Shown: positions 17,388-26,938 of the stretch, piece by piece
Layout of the letters: each line of letters begins with the position of its first letter
Numbering within the stretch: the stretch's first letter is position 1
DNA from: Geopsychrobacter electrodiphilus DSM 16401
Lineage (GTDB): Bacteria > Desulfobacterota > Desulfuromonadia > Desulfuromonadales > Geopsychrobacteraceae
Assembly (NCBI RefSeq): GCF_000384395.1
Contig: NZ_ARWE01000001.1
Coordinates: 3,012,501 to 3,076,500 of the forward strand
DNA: 64,000 bases
Reading direction: 5' to 3'
Notes under the pieces: generated by a model
What the model was told of the DNA's origin: nothing
The model's input: the letters and a program-made list of their open reading frames with translations, nothing else
Database searches by the model: none
Program-made: the position numbers and the translations under genes

Positions 17388-17419
17388 GCACCGGGACGAA
17401 TCCTGCTTCGTCCCGGTGC
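17388..17419 (+). other. Perfect hairpin between binding-protein and permease genes
   Basis: A 13-bp perfect stem GCACCGGGACGAA / TTCGTCCCGGTGC with a 6-nt loop and no T-tract. It lies 25 bp after the binding-protein stop. Intercistronic hairpins here commonly block 3' exonucleases and raise binding-protein mRNA; partial termination is also possible. Confidence 0.7.
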
Positions 17420-17443
17420 TGAGCGTAATCCGGAGACGGTGTC

Positions 17444-18349
17444 ATGCATTTATCCTATCAGATGGTTTTAGCACAGCTGATGCTGGGTCTTAACAATGGC
17501 GCCTTTTACGCCATTCTTAGTCTGGGACTCGCTGTTATCTTCGGACTGCTGAATATTATTAATTTCGCTCATGGGGCGCTCTACATGCTCGGCGCCTTTG
17601 TTGCCTTGCTCGGTTACAATGAACTGGGTCCTTTGCTCGGCATGCCCGGTTTTCACATGAACTACTGGACCGCCCTGATCGTCTCACCACTGGTGGTTGG
17701 ACTGCTGGGGGTACTTATCGAAAAGACCATGCTCAAGCGTTTGTACAAGGTTGACCACCTGTATGGATTGCTGCTCACCTTCGGTCTGGCGTTGATCCTT
17801 CAGGGCGTGTTCACCAATTATTTCAACGTCTCGGGGGTTTCCTATAACGGCAAACCTGAAATTCTGCGGGGCGTGGTGAACCTCAAGTTTATGATGTTCC
17901 CCACCTACCGGCTCTGGTCGATCGGTATCTCACTCACCGTCTGTTTCGCCACCTGGTTTATTATTGAACGCACTAAACTCGGTTCCTATCTGCGTGCCGG
18001 CACCGAAAATCCCAGCATGGTGCAGGCCTTCGGGGTCAACGTTCCGCTGATGATCACCCTGACCTACGGCTTCGGGGTGGGACTGGCGGCCTTTGCCGGA
18101 GTGGTCGCGGCGCCGATTTTCTCTGTCAGCCCGATCATGGGTGCGGAGATGATCATCACCGTCTTTGCGGTGGTCGTCATCGGCGGCATGGGTTCGATCA
18201 TGGGTTCGATAATCACCGGGCTCTCCCTCGGCATGGTCGAAGGACTGACCAAGGTGATCTATCCTCCAGCCGCCAACACGGTGATTTTTTTCATGATGAT
18301 ACTGGTGCTGTTGATAAAACCGGCGGGCCTTTTTGGCAAGGAAGAATGA
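17444..18349 (+). CDS. livH: Branched-chain amino acid-type ABC permease (LivH)
   Basis: A 301-aa inner-membrane permease with about eight hydrophobic helices. Family landmarks are LGLNNGAFYAILSLGLAVIF and the NIINFAHGALYMLGAF segment at the N-terminal side, the GTENPSMVQAFGVN cytoplasmic coupling loop, and a Gly-rich AVVVIGGMGSIMGSIITG near the C-terminus. It forms a heterodimer with LivM, energised by LivG and LivF. GGAG precedes the ATG by 8 nt. The stop is 10 bp before the GTG start of livM. Confidence 0.9.
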   Translation: MHLSYQMVLAQLMLGLNNGAFYAILSLGLAVIFGLLNIINFAHGALYMLGAFVALLGYNELGPLLGMPGFHMNYWTALIVSPLVVGLLGVLIEKTMLKRLYKVDHLYGLLLTFGLALILQGVFTNYFNVSGVSYNGKPEILRGVVNLKFMMFPTYRLWSIGISLTVCFATWFIIERTKLGSYLRAGTENPSMVQAFGVNVPLMITLTYGFGVGLAAFAGVVAAPIFSVSPIMGAEMIITVFAVVVIGGMGSIMGSIITGLSLGMVEGLTKVIYPPAANTVIFFMMILVLLIKPAGLFGKEE

Positions 18350-18359
18350 GGAAATACGC

Positions 18360-19316
18360 GTGAACCGTATACTCTGGATTGCATTGTTTCTGTTGGGGAT
18401 GGTGGCGCCTTTTCTGGCCTATCCGGTGTTTGTCATGCAGCTGCTCTGTTTCGCCCTGTTTGCTTGCGCCTTCAATTTGCTGATCGGCTACACCGGCCTG
18501 CTCTCTTTCGGCCACGCCGCATTTTTCGGCGGGGCAGCCTATATCACCGGCTATCTGGTTAAACACATGGGGCTGACCCCCGAACTCGGAGTGCTTGCCG
18601 GCACCCTGGCAGCGGGGGCTATGGGCTACGTATTCGGCAGTCTGACCATCCGTCGTCAGGGGATCTATTTCGCCATGATCACTCTGGCACTCGCCCAGGT
18701 GGTCTATTTTATTGCCCTCAAGGCGCCGTTTACCGGCGGCGAAGATGGGCTGCAGGACGTCCCGCGCGGGATGCTCTTCGGTTTGATCGATCTGGGTCAC
18801 AGCTACCACGTGGCAGGTAAACCGCTGGAGCTCAATCTCTACTATTTCGTTTTTACCATCTTTTGTCTCGGCTTCTGGATCATCCACCGAGCTATTCATT
18901 CCCCCTTCGGCCAGGTTCTCAAGGCGATTCGCGAGAATGAACCACGGGCGATTTCGCTGGGATACAAGGTAGAGCGCCTGAAATTGCTGGCATTTGTTCT
19001 CTCTGCGTCCCTGGCCGGGACGGCCGGCGCGACCAAGTCCATTGTTTTCCAGCTCGCCTCACTCACTGATGTCAGCTGGCATACCTCCGGGGAGGTGGTG
19101 TTAATGACCCTGCTCGGTGGCCTCGGCACGGTTCTGGGACCAGTGGTCGGCGCCTTCACCGTAATCACCCTGCACTCCGAACTGAGCGCCATCGGCTCCT
19201 GGGTGACGGTAGTCATCGGGGTGACCTTTGTCGTCTGCGTGCTCGCTTTTCGGCGTGGGATTGTCGGCGAGGTGCTTGAAATAATCAGGGCATGGTCGCT
19301 CAAACACAACGATTAA
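18360..19316 (+). CDS. livM: Branched-chain amino acid-type ABC permease (LivM)
   Basis: A 318-aa inner-membrane permease. Landmarks are LIGYTGLLSFGHAAFFGG, the KAIRENEPRAISLGY coupling loop and MTLLGGLGTVLGPVVGA near the C-terminus, all typical of LivM. The start is taken as GTG 18360, preceded by GAGGA at 7 nt and directly followed by the first membrane helix. An in-frame start further upstream would overlap livH and add polar residues. It is last in the operon, and a terminator lies 45 bp downstream. Confidence 0.88.
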   Translation: MNRILWIALFLLGMVAPFLAYPVFVMQLLCFALFACAFNLLIGYTGLLSFGHAAFFGGAAYITGYLVKHMGLTPELGVLAGTLAAGAMGYVFGSLTIRRQGIYFAMITLALAQVVYFIALKAPFTGGEDGLQDVPRGMLFGLIDLGHSYHVAGKPLELNLYYFVFTIFCLGFWIIHRAIHSPFGQVLKAIRENEPRAISLGYKVERLKLLAFVLSASLAGTAGATKSIVFQLASLTDVSWHTSGEVVLMTLLGGLGTVLGPVVGAFTVITLHSELSAIGSWVTVVIGVTFVVCVLAFRRGIVGEVLEIIRAWSLKHND

Positions 19317-19360
19317 ACCAACCGAAGAAGCCACCTCTGTAGCAGAATCTCCACCATAAT

Positions 19361-19396
19361 AATGGCCATCCTTACGACAAGGATGGCCATTGCTTT
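19361..19396 (+). terminator. Terminator of the liv-type operon
   Basis: A perfect 13-bp stem AATGGCCATCCTT / AAGGATGGCCATT with a 5-nt loop is followed by GCTTTTT on the + strand. It sits between livM (+) and thyX (-). Confidence 0.88.
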
Positions 19397-19443
19397 TTCA
19401 AAATCTACCAAACATTTTTACTCAACCCGAGTCCTGAGCGAAC

Positions 19444-20352
19444 TCACCCGACAGTCTTCAAACCCAGCGCTGCTAGTTTAGATTCAATCTCCAGCGCCTC
19501 GCGGGATTTCTTGCCGCTGGCGGGATTTATCCAGCCTTTTTCAAGCATCCAGACTCTGGCGGCGGCCTGATCCTGAGTGATCAAGATCCGCATCAACTCG
19601 ATTTCCGGGCCTGAAAGACGCAAAGCGTTCAGACGATAGTCTTTAAACGCTTCCCAGGCCAGGGGCACCCAGCGCGATACGATCTCTTCACCGATCAGGC
19701 TGGCGTACTGCCTGATTTCGTATTGGGCATGACCATCCATGCGCAGCTGCAGAAAATGCAGCAGATTATGCAGATCCGTTGACCAGTAGGCTTCGGTGTA
19801 GGTCGATAGCGGCAGGTCTTTACGCGCCTGTTCACGGGCCACGCCTTCATTAATGCGGGACTGGTAAAGTTCGCGGGCGGCCTGATGAAAGCCTGCTTCG
19901 GCCGCGGTCAGCTCCGAACCCGTCTCCGGCGCGAGAAAGCCATCGCTCCCCTGCTTGTTCTGAGCCGCCTGAAGCCGCCATTCGTCGGGCAGGGTCGTTT
20001 GCTGATCGGCGATCGCCTCGGAGTATCGGGTACTATACTCGTTGACTGATGCGGTGCGGTGACGAATCCACTGACGCCAGCAGTCCATCGGGACGCGAAC
20101 ATGGAGCTTGATCTTGCACATTTCAAACGGGGTGGTGTGGGCGTTGCGCAGCAGATAGCGGATCAGGCCACGATCTTCATGCACCTGCTTGGTTCCCGCC
20201 CCGTAGGAGACCCGGGCCGCCTGAACAATCGCGGCATCATCGCCCATATAATCGACCACACGGATATGGCCATGATCGAGAATCGGAAAGCTCTGTCCTA
20301 AAATCTCATCCAGCGCCGGAACGCTGGCACGCACGATCTGGTTCTCCGTCAT
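19444..20352 (-). CDS. thyX: Flavin-dependent thymidylate synthase ThyX
   Basis: A 302-aa enzyme that makes dTMP from dUMP using FAD, methylene-tetrahydrofolate and NADPH. The diagnostic RHRxxSxNExSxRY motif is present as RHRTASVNEYSTRY (~residues 87-100). LLHFLQLRMDGHAQYEIRQY and the C-terminal dUMP-binding region are also present. It is somewhat longer than the ~230-aa minimal family members because of a C-terminal extension (~residues 235-302). AAGGA precedes the ATG. It is separated from livM by a terminator and from gltD by another, so it is transcribed alone. Confidence 0.95.
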   Translation of the reverse strand: MTENQIVRASVPALDEILGQSFPILDHGHIRVVDYMGDDAAIVQAARVSYGAGTKQVHEDRGLIRYLLRNAHTTPFEMCKIKLHVRVPMDCWRQWIRHRTASVNEYSTRYSEAIADQQTTLPDEWRLQAAQNKQGSDGFLAPETGSELTAAEAGFHQAARELYQSRINEGVAREQARKDLPLSTYTEAYWSTDLHNLLHFLQLRMDGHAQYEIRQYASLIGEEIVSRWVPLAWEAFKDYRLNALRLSGPEIELMRILITQDQAAARVWMLEKGWINPASGKKSREALEIESKLAALGLKTVG

Positions 20353-20414
20353 TTCGGATTCCTTTTTATGTCACCCTGAATGGTGCAAAATAGCCTTATC
20401 CAGCCCGAACAGTA

Positions 20415-20458
20415 TAAAAAAACCTCCACAAAAAGGTAACACTTGTGGAGGTTTTTTG
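20415..20458 (-). terminator. Terminator of gltBD
   Basis: AAAAAACCTCCACA / TGTGGAGGTTTTTT forms a stem with T-runs on both strands. It lies 28 bp past the gltD stop and upstream of the thyX start on the same strand, insulating the two. Confidence 0.88.
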
Positions 20459-20485
20459 TTCATCGCAGCGGGGCAAGGAGAATGA

Positions 20486-21964
20486 TCAATAAACAAAGGC
20501 CTCGAGGCGCACCTGGGGCAACAGGCTCGGGGACCCGGTCAGGTACTCGTCGACACAGCGGGCGACTTCGCGCCCTTCGCTGATCGCCCAGACCACCAGG
20601 CTCTGCCCACGGCGACAGTCGCCGGCGGCGAAGACCCCATCGACCGAACTCATGCGGGTCTTGGTGTCGGTCGTGATATTGGAACGCTGGTCGGTTTCAC
20701 AGCCAATCTGCTTGACCAGCTCGGAACGCGGTCCGAGGAAGCCCATGGCCAGCAGGACGAGATCGCATGGCCAGATCTGTTCGCTTCCTGTGACCTTCTC
20801 CGGTCGACCATTAGCCCAGACGATCTTGACGGTCTCCAGGCCGGTGATGCTGCCTCTTTCGCCAAGAAAACGGGTGGTCATGATTTCGTAATAGACCTTG
20901 CCCCCGTTGGCGGCCATCTCTTCAACGGAAGAGCTGACGCGCATGATGCGTGACCACTGCGGCCAGGGGTTGTTGGCGCCGCGCTCGGCCGGAGGCTGAT
21001 CGAGAAGTTCGAAGTTGACGACGCTGGCCGCACCCTGACGCAGTGAAGTACCGATGCAGTCGGAGCCGGTGTCGCCGCCGCCGATAACAATGACCCGCTT
21101 CCCCTCGGCGCTGATCACCTGTTTTTTAGGGTGGAGCGCGGCAATATCCGCATCCCCCCAGTTGGCGCGGTTCTGTTCGGGGAGGAACTCCATCGCAAAG
21201 TGAATGCCGTCCAGCTCGCGCCCCTCGACGGGGAGGTCGCGCGGTTCTTCAGCGCCGGTGGCAATCACCACCGCATCAAAGGCGGATTTAACTTCGGCAA
21301 ACGACCGATCCTTGCCGATTTCGCAGGAATAGATGAACTCAATCCCTTCGGCCGCGAGCAGGTCGATGCGGCGTTGCACCTTTTCTTTGCGCAGCTTGTA
21401 ATGCGGAATGCCGTACATCAACAAGCCACCGGCGCGGTCGGTCTTCTCGAAAACGGTTACCTTGTGACCGGCGCGATTAAGTTGCTGCGCACAGGCCAGA
21501 CCGGCTGGGCCGCTGCCGATCACGGCAACGGTATGAGTGCTGCGTTTTACCGGCGGTTGGGGGATGATCCAGCCCTCTTCAAAACCCTTGTCGACGATAG
21601 AGACTTCGTGCAGCTTGATCGTCACCGCCGGTTCGTTGATTCCGAGCACACAGGAGGTTTCACAGGGCGCAGGGCAGACCCGGCCGGTGAACTCCGGAAA
21701 GTTATTGGTCGCGTGCAGGGCGCGCAGGGCTTGTTCCCACTTGCCGCGATAGACCAGGTCGTTCCATTCGGGGATCAGGTTCCCCAGCGGACAGCCGGTC
21801 ATGCAGAAAGGGACACCGCAATCCATACAGCGCGCTGCCTGGGTCTTGATCTTCTCTTCACTGGGATAATCATAGTGTTCATCATAATTCTGCAAACGAA
21901 CCTCGACCGGTTGAATGGTCTTGTCGCGGCGGCCATGTTTTATAAATCCACGTGGATCACCCAT
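20486..21964 (-). CDS. gltD: Glutamate synthase small (beta) subunit
   Basis: A 492-aa iron-sulfur flavoprotein that feeds electrons from NADPH to the large subunit for glutamate synthesis. The N-terminal cluster motifs are AARCMDCGVPFCMTGCPLGN and RVCPAPCETSC. The FAD-binding motif is VAVIGSGPAGLACAQQL, the NADPH-binding motif RVIVIGGGDTGSDC, and the C-terminal FAD segment GVFAAGDCRRGQSLVV. The length is normal. The start ATG overlaps the gltB stop by 8 bp, so the subunits are translationally coupled. Confidence 0.96.
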   Translation of the reverse strand: MGDPRGFIKHGRRDKTIQPVEVRLQNYDEHYDYPSEEKIKTQAARCMDCGVPFCMTGCPLGNLIPEWNDLVYRGKWEQALRALHATNNFPEFTGRVCPAPCETSCVLGINEPAVTIKLHEVSIVDKGFEEGWIIPQPPVKRSTHTVAVIGSGPAGLACAQQLNRAGHKVTVFEKTDRAGGLLMYGIPHYKLRKEKVQRRIDLLAAEGIEFIYSCEIGKDRSFAEVKSAFDAVVIATGAEEPRDLPVEGRELDGIHFAMEFLPEQNRANWGDADIAALHPKKQVISAEGKRVIVIGGGDTGSDCIGTSLRQGAASVVNFELLDQPPAERGANNPWPQWSRIMRVSSSVEEMAANGGKVYYEIMTTRFLGERGSITGLETVKIVWANGRPEKVTGSEQIWPCDLVLLAMGFLGPRSELVKQIGCETDQRSNITTDTKTRMSSVDGVFAAGDCRRGQSLVVWAISEGREVARCVDEYLTGSPSLLPQVRLEAFVY

Positions 21965-24900
21965 TGAGAGTCTCCTTCTGTTCAGCCTTGGCGGCCCGTT
22001 CAGAGAGGGCCCGGCGGTATTCGTGGGGAAAGACGCGGACGAAGCGGGTCAGATGTTCATCCCAGGTCGCGAGGATTTTTTTCGCGCGGGGCGACCCCGT
22101 CATTTCATGATGCCGGCTGATGACCTGCTGCAGCCACTTGGCATCATAATCATCGGTCGACATCAACTCGAGATCGACCGTCGCTGAGTTGCAACGGCGA
22201 CGGAAGCGGTTATCGAGATCCAGAACGTAGGCAAATCCACCCGACATCCCGGCCGCAAAATTGCGTCCGGTCCGACCCAGGCAGATCATGCGCCCAGCGG
22301 TCATGTATTCACAGCCGTGGTCCCCCACCCCTTCAACAACCGCGATAACGCCCGAATTGCGCACGCAGAAGCGTTCACCGGCCTTGCCGGCAAAGTAAGC
22401 TTCACCGCCGGTGGCACCATAGAGCACGGTATTCCCGACGATCGAGTTCTCATCCCAGGCGAAAACGGCTTTGGGGTCAGGACGGATAATGATACGACCA
22501 CCGGCCATCCCCTTACCAACGTAGTCATTCGCCTCACCGATCAGGTGCAGATCTATGCCGGGAGCTAAAAACGCACCAAAGCTCTGCCCGGCGATGCCGT
22601 TCAGGGTGAGATTGATGGTCCCTTTGGGCAACCCTTCACGGCCGTGCAGCATGGCGATCTGGCCCGAGAGCATAGTGGCAAAGGTTCGATTGGAGTTGCG
22701 GATCGGCATCTCGATATGGACGGCTTCCTTGCGTTCCAGGGCGGGCGCGGCGAGCTTGAGCAACTGATTGTCGAGCTGCTTCTCGAGGCCATGGTCCTGC
22801 CCCTGAATGCGCCGGGTGGCGACCTCGGGACCGACCTCAGGTTTGGCCAGCATGCGCGAAAAATCCAGGCCCTGGTTCTTCCAGTGCTTGATCGCGTCGT
22901 CCATCTCCAGGTACTGGGTCTGGCCGATCAGTTCGTCCAGGCTGCGCACGCCGAGTTCGGCCAGCAGTTCGCGCACCTCTTCGGCAAGGAAGGTGAAGTA
23001 ATTGATCACATGCTCGGCCTTGCCGTTAAACTTGGCGCGCAGCGACTTGTCCTGGGTGGCGACACCGACCGGGCAGGTATTGAGGTGGCATTTGCGCATC
23101 ATGATGCAGCCGAGGGTCACCAGCGCCACGGTGGCAAAGGCATACTCTTCGGCGCCCAGAATGGCGGCGACGACGACATCACGCCCGGTGCGCAACTGGC
23201 CATCTGTCTGCACGATAATGCGGCCGCGCAGGTCATTGAGGACCAGAGTCTGCTGGGTCTCGGCCAAACCGATCTCCCAGGGGATGCCGGCGTGCTTGAT
23301 CGAGGAGGTCGGCGACGCGCCGGTACCGCCGTCATAGCCGGCGATGACCACGCGCTCGGCGCGACCTTTGCTGACGCCGGCGGCGACGGTGCCGACGCCG
23401 ACTTCACTCACCAGCTTGACCGTGATATCGGCCTTGGGGTTGCAGTTCTTCAAATCGAAAATCAGTTGGGCCAGATCTTCGATCGAATAGATATCGTGAT
23501 GAGGCGGCGGTGAGATCAGGGTGACTCCGGGAACACTGTAGCGCAGCGAACCGATGTATTCACTGACCTTGTGCCCGGGAAGCTGGCCTCCTTCGCCGGG
23601 TTTGGCACCCTGGGCGATCTTGATCTGCAGTTCGTCAGCGTTGACCAGGTAATGCGGGGTGACACCAAAACGCCCAGAGGCCACCTGCTTGATCGCACTG
23701 CGGCGCTGGTCGCCGTTGACATCCGGGGTGTAACGGCGCGGATCTTCGCCACCTTCGCCGGTGTTCGACTTGCCTCCAAGACGATTCATGGCGATGGCCA
23801 AAATTTCGTGGGCCTCGGGCGAGATTGAACCGAGACTCATCGCACCGGTACAGAAACGCTTGACGATGGCACTGACCGGTTCGACCTCATCCAGCGGGAC
23901 GGCCGCACTCTGGCCCTTGAACTTGAACAGGCCACGCAGGGTGCAGAGGCGTTCGCTCTGATCATTAACCATATGGGCGTACTGCTTGAAGACGTCACGG
24001 TTTCCCGAGCGCACCGCATGCTGCAGCAGGGCGATGACCTCCGGGTTCATCAAGTGGATCTCCCCGTCACGGCGCCAGGAATATTCAGCACCGCGCTCCA
24101 GATCCCGGTTGATATCCGGCTGTTCAGCGTAGGCGATGCCGTGACGCATCAGGCTCTCGGTAGCAATCTCTTTCAGGCCCGCGCCGCCGATACGGCAGGC
24201 AGTACCGGGGAAATACTTGTCGGTAAAGCTCTGGTCCAGACCGATGATCTCAAAAATCTGGGCGCTGCAGTAGCTCTGCAAGGTACTGATCCCCATTTTG
24301 GAGAAGACCTTAAGCAGGCCCTTGCCGATCGCCTTGATGTAGTTTGTGGAGTACTGGTAGACGATATCGTGCTCTTCGTCGGCGCGGTCATTACCGTCTA
24401 GACCCGGTAGCGAACCGTCATGCACCATATCCTGCAAGATCTCGAACGCCAGGTAGGGGTTGATCGCTGTTGCCCCATAGCCGAGCAGCAGGGCAAAATG
24501 ATGCACCTCGCGCGCTTCACCGGTTTCAATGATGAGTGAGCACTGGCTGCGTTTTCCCGCCCGGATCAGGTGATGATGAATAGCGGAAAGAGCCAGCAGA
24601 GCAGGGATCGGAGCCTTCTGAGCACAGACCCCGCGATCCGACAAAACCAGGATGGTGCAGCCCGCATCGACGGCGGCCTCGACCTCGACAAACAGATTTT
24701 CCAGGCGATTCTCAAGCGCATCGGGGCCCCTCCAGGCTTCAAAGAGGGTGCTGACCGTCGTCCCCTGAAAATTCTGCAGATCACTGTGGCGCAACTGCTC
24801 GAGCACATCATTGGTGATGATCGGATTTTCGAGTTCCAGCATGCAACAGTGCTCCGGACCGGGCATCAGAATGTTTCGTGCTGGTCCGATATACTGGGTC

Positions 24901-26519
24901 AAGCTCATGACCAGTTCTTCGCGCAACGGGTCAATGGAGGGGTTCGTCACCTGCGCAAAGAGCTGTGAGAAATACCAGTAGATCAACTTGCTGCGCTTCG
25001 AAAGCACCGCAATCGGGGTATCTGTCCCCATCGAACCGACCGGCTCCTGACCGTACATGGCCATCGGCGCCATCACCACGCGCATCTCTTCCAGGGTATA
25101 ACCGAAGCTGCCCTGCACGCGCCGCAGTTCTCCAGGACTGGAGCCGCGCTTGGTCGCCGGGGCGGGCAGATCCTCGAGGCGAATCAGATGATCGCGGACC
25201 CAGGAGGCATAGGGTTGAGCCGCAGCTAGATCTCCCTTGATCTCGTGATCTTCCTTGAACTCACCAGTTTCAACGTCGACCAGAATCATCTTGCCGGGCG
25301 CCAAGCGCTCCTTACGCAGAATCTTCTCGGGGGGCACATCCAGCACGCCAGCCTCCGAAGCATAAATAATTTCATCGTCGCTGGTCAGCCAGTAGCGCGC
25401 CGGGCGCAGGCCGTTCCGATCAAGGATCGCTACGATCTGGCGACCGTCACAGGCGACGAGGTTGGCTGGGCCATCCCAGGGCTCCATCATGGTCGCGTGA
25501 TATTCGTAGAAACCTTTGAGCTCGGGCCGCAGGTGCGCCTTTGAGGCCCAGGCCTCGGGGACCATCATCGCCAGAGAGTGCGCCAGGCTGCGACCCGTGA
25601 CCACCAGTAGTTCGAGGGCGTTATCAAAACAGGCGGTATCAGAGCTGCCTTCAATGACGACCGGGTCAAGGTCAGAGATCCCATCGGCCAGATCGAGGTG
25701 GGCGAACAGGGCGGTACGTGCCTTCATGCGATTGATGTTGCCACGCAGGGTATTGATTTCGCCATTGTGCGCAACATAACGGAAAGGGTGCGCCAGATCC
25801 CAGGTCGGGAAGGTATTGGTGCTGTACCGCTGATGCACAAAAGCCAGGGCACTGACGAGACGCTCATCGTCCAGTTCAGGGAAGAAGGTGTTTAGCTGTT
25901 CGGAGAGCAGCATCCCCTTATAGAGGATAGTGCGGGTAGAGAGCGAACAGACGTAAAACAGCTCCTCGCCGGCGAGCTTCGCAGTACGAATGACGTTCTC
26001 AGCCCGCTTGCGACCCAGATAGAGCATCAGTTCAAGCTGACTGGCTTTGATCTCTCCCCGTCCGACAAAGATCTGCATGACCTTCGGTTCTACAGAACGA
26101 GCGTTGCGACCTATGGTACTGCCATCGGTACAAACGTCGCGCCACCCGAGAAGCGGGCAACCGGTTCTGACCAGTTCACCTTCCAGCGCTGCGATACAGG
26201 CCTCACGGCGCGCTTCGCCCTGAGGTAGAAACACCAGACCGGTTCCGTATTCGCCTAGCGGCGGCAACGAAAAGTTACAGACCTCACGGTGGTAAGCATC
26301 AGGGAGCTGGATCATCAAGCCGGCTCCGTCACCATCCAGAGGATCAGCGCCCACAGCGCCGCGATGGGTCAGGTTGCAAAGAATCTCAATGCCGCGTTTG
26401 ACAATACTATGGCTTTTACGGCCTTTGATGTTGGCAACAAAGCCGACCCCGCAACTATCATGCTCGTTAGCTGGATCGTAAAGGCCTTGGGCGGGCGGCA
26501 TGCCAATATGATTTGTCAT
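21957..26519 (-). CDS. gltB: Glutamate synthase large (alpha) subunit
   Basis: A 1520-aa enzyme. The N-terminal class II glutamine amidotransferase domain contains the nucleophile in DSCGVGFVANIKG; here it is preceded by ~20 residues, so a short propeptide would be cleaved as in other GltB proteins. A central domain and an FMN-binding synthase domain follow (GGTGASPTSSIKHAGIPWE), with the 3Fe-4S site CHLNTCPVG and a C-terminal GXGXG beta-helix. It converts 2-oxoglutarate and glutamine to two glutamates. The start at 26519 has AAGGA upstream; an in-frame start at 26561 lacks a site and adds an unusual leader. A near-consensus promoter ~310 bp upstream suggests a long 5' leader. Confidence 0.95.
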   Translation of the reverse strand: MTNHIGMPPAQGLYDPANEHDSCGVGFVANIKGRKSHSIVKRGIEILCNLTHRGAVGADPLDGDGAGLMIQLPDAYHREVCNFSLPPLGEYGTGLVFLPQGEARREACIAALEGELVRTGCPLLGWRDVCTDGSTIGRNARSVEPKVMQIFVGRGEIKASQLELMLYLGRKRAENVIRTAKLAGEELFYVCSLSTRTILYKGMLLSEQLNTFFPELDDERLVSALAFVHQRYSTNTFPTWDLAHPFRYVAHNGEINTLRGNINRMKARTALFAHLDLADGISDLDPVVIEGSSDTACFDNALELLVVTGRSLAHSLAMMVPEAWASKAHLRPELKGFYEYHATMMEPWDGPANLVACDGRQIVAILDRNGLRPARYWLTSDDEIIYASEAGVLDVPPEKILRKERLAPGKMILVDVETGEFKEDHEIKGDLAAAQPYASWVRDHLIRLEDLPAPATKRGSSPGELRRVQGSFGYTLEEMRVVMAPMAMYGQEPVGSMGTDTPIAVLSKRSKLIYWYFSQLFAQVTNPSIDPLREELVMSLTQYIGPARNILMPGPEHCCMLELENPIITNDVLEQLRHSDLQNFQGTTVSTLFEAWRGPDALENRLENLFVEVEAAVDAGCTILVLSDRGVCAQKAPIPALLALSAIHHHLIRAGKRSQCSLIIETGEAREVHHFALLLGYGATAINPYLAFEILQDMVHDGSLPGLDGNDRADEEHDIVYQYSTNYIKAIGKGLLKVFSKMGISTLQSYCSAQIFEIIGLDQSFTDKYFPGTACRIGGAGLKEIATESLMRHGIAYAEQPDINRDLERGAEYSWRRDGEIHLMNPEVIALLQHAVRSGNRDVFKQYAHMVNDQSERLCTLRGLFKFKGQSAAVPLDEVEPVSAIVKRFCTGAMSLGSISPEAHEILAIAMNRLGGKSNTGEGGEDPRRYTPDVNGDQRRSAIKQVASGRFGVTPHYLVNADELQIKIAQGAKPGEGGQLPGHKVSEYIGSLRYSVPGVTLISPPPHHDIYSIEDLAQLIFDLKNCNPKADITVKLVSEVGVGTVAAGVSKGRAERVVIAGYDGGTGASPTSSIKHAGIPWEIGLAETQQTLVLNDLRGRIIVQTDGQLRTGRDVVVAAILGAEEYAFATVALVTLGCIMMRKCHLNTCPVGVATQDKSLRAKFNGKAEHVINYFTFLAEEVRELLAELGVRSLDELIGQTQYLEMDDAIKHWKNQGLDFSRMLAKPEVGPEVATRRIQGQDHGLEKQLDNQLLKLAAPALERKEAVHIEMPIRNSNRTFATMLSGQIAMLHGREGLPKGTINLTLNGIAGQSFGAFLAPGIDLHLIGEANDYVGKGMAGGRIIIRPDPKAVFAWDENSIVGNTVLYGATGGEAYFAGKAGERFCVRNSGVIAVVEGVGDHGCEYMTAGRMICLGRTGRNFAAGMSGGFAYVLDLDNRFRRRCNSATVDLELMSTDDYDAKWLQQVISRHHEMTGSPRAKKILATWDEHLTRFVRVFPHEYRRALSERAAKAEQKETLNG

Positions 26520-26622
26520 GGTCAATCCTTGATCGTTGGGGAACGGAAGCAGGGCCCGCAAAGGGGCAAGCCTCAGACAGGGGTATAATCAATTTTACAG
26601 ATAGCAACAGTGACGGAAGGGA

Positions 26623-26784
26623 TCAAAAACTGACCTCATCAACATCAGAAGCAAAGGACCAGAGTCGTGAATTCACGGCCTGGCTTGACACTTCAAGCGG
26701 CTCTTGTTTCGCGGATACTAAGCTGAACTGCTGAGAGGTCTTTGCTTTACGGAGATCACGCCTGGGACGATCTGGACCATCCAT
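26623..26784 (-). CDS. Possible 53-aa leader ORF upstream of gltB
   Basis: An ATG-to-TGA frame of 53 codons lies inside the predicted gltB leader, beginning MDGPDRPRRDLRKAK. The region before the ATG (CGGCGGTG) is a poor ribosome site and the peptide matches nothing I know. It may be chance, or a small leader peptide. Confidence 0.15.
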   Translation of the reverse strand: MDGPDRPRRDLRKAKTSQQFSLVSAKQEPLEVSSQAVNSRLWSFASDVDEVSF

Positions 26785-26837
26785 CACCGCCGATTTTATA
26801 AAAAACCGGCCTATTCAACTGATCTGAATTCCGTTGT

Positions 26838-26866
26838 TTTATAGACCAGCTTGTCTCTCATGTCAA
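26838..26866 (-). promoter_or_regulatory. Near-consensus sigma-70 promoter, probably for gltBD
   Basis: On the - strand TTGACA, exactly 17 nt, then TATAAA. It points toward gltB, whose start is about 310 nt downstream of the predicted transcription start. Confidence 0.65.
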
Positions 26867-26938
26867 TTTCAAACACCAGCGGGAGGGGTAAAACAGAGCA
26901 AAACGGTTCAAGAATAACAGGCTCTTTGACAAGACCAA

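Larger units (their letters stand above)
26520..26938. other. Long leader/intergenic region upstream of gltB
   Basis: This 419-bp stretch separates cobD (end of the cobamide operon) from gltB, both on the - strand. It holds a strong promoter match (26838-26866), a possible 53-codon ORF (26623-26784), and an A+T-rich near-palindrome around 26793-26814. No clear terminator for the cobamide operon was seen. No known riboswitch motif was recognised in the predicted leader. Confidence 0.5.

Noticed and set aside
22644-23513. 289-codon + strand frame opposite gltB
   Set aside because: High G+C third-position shadow of gltB; no ribosome site or homology.
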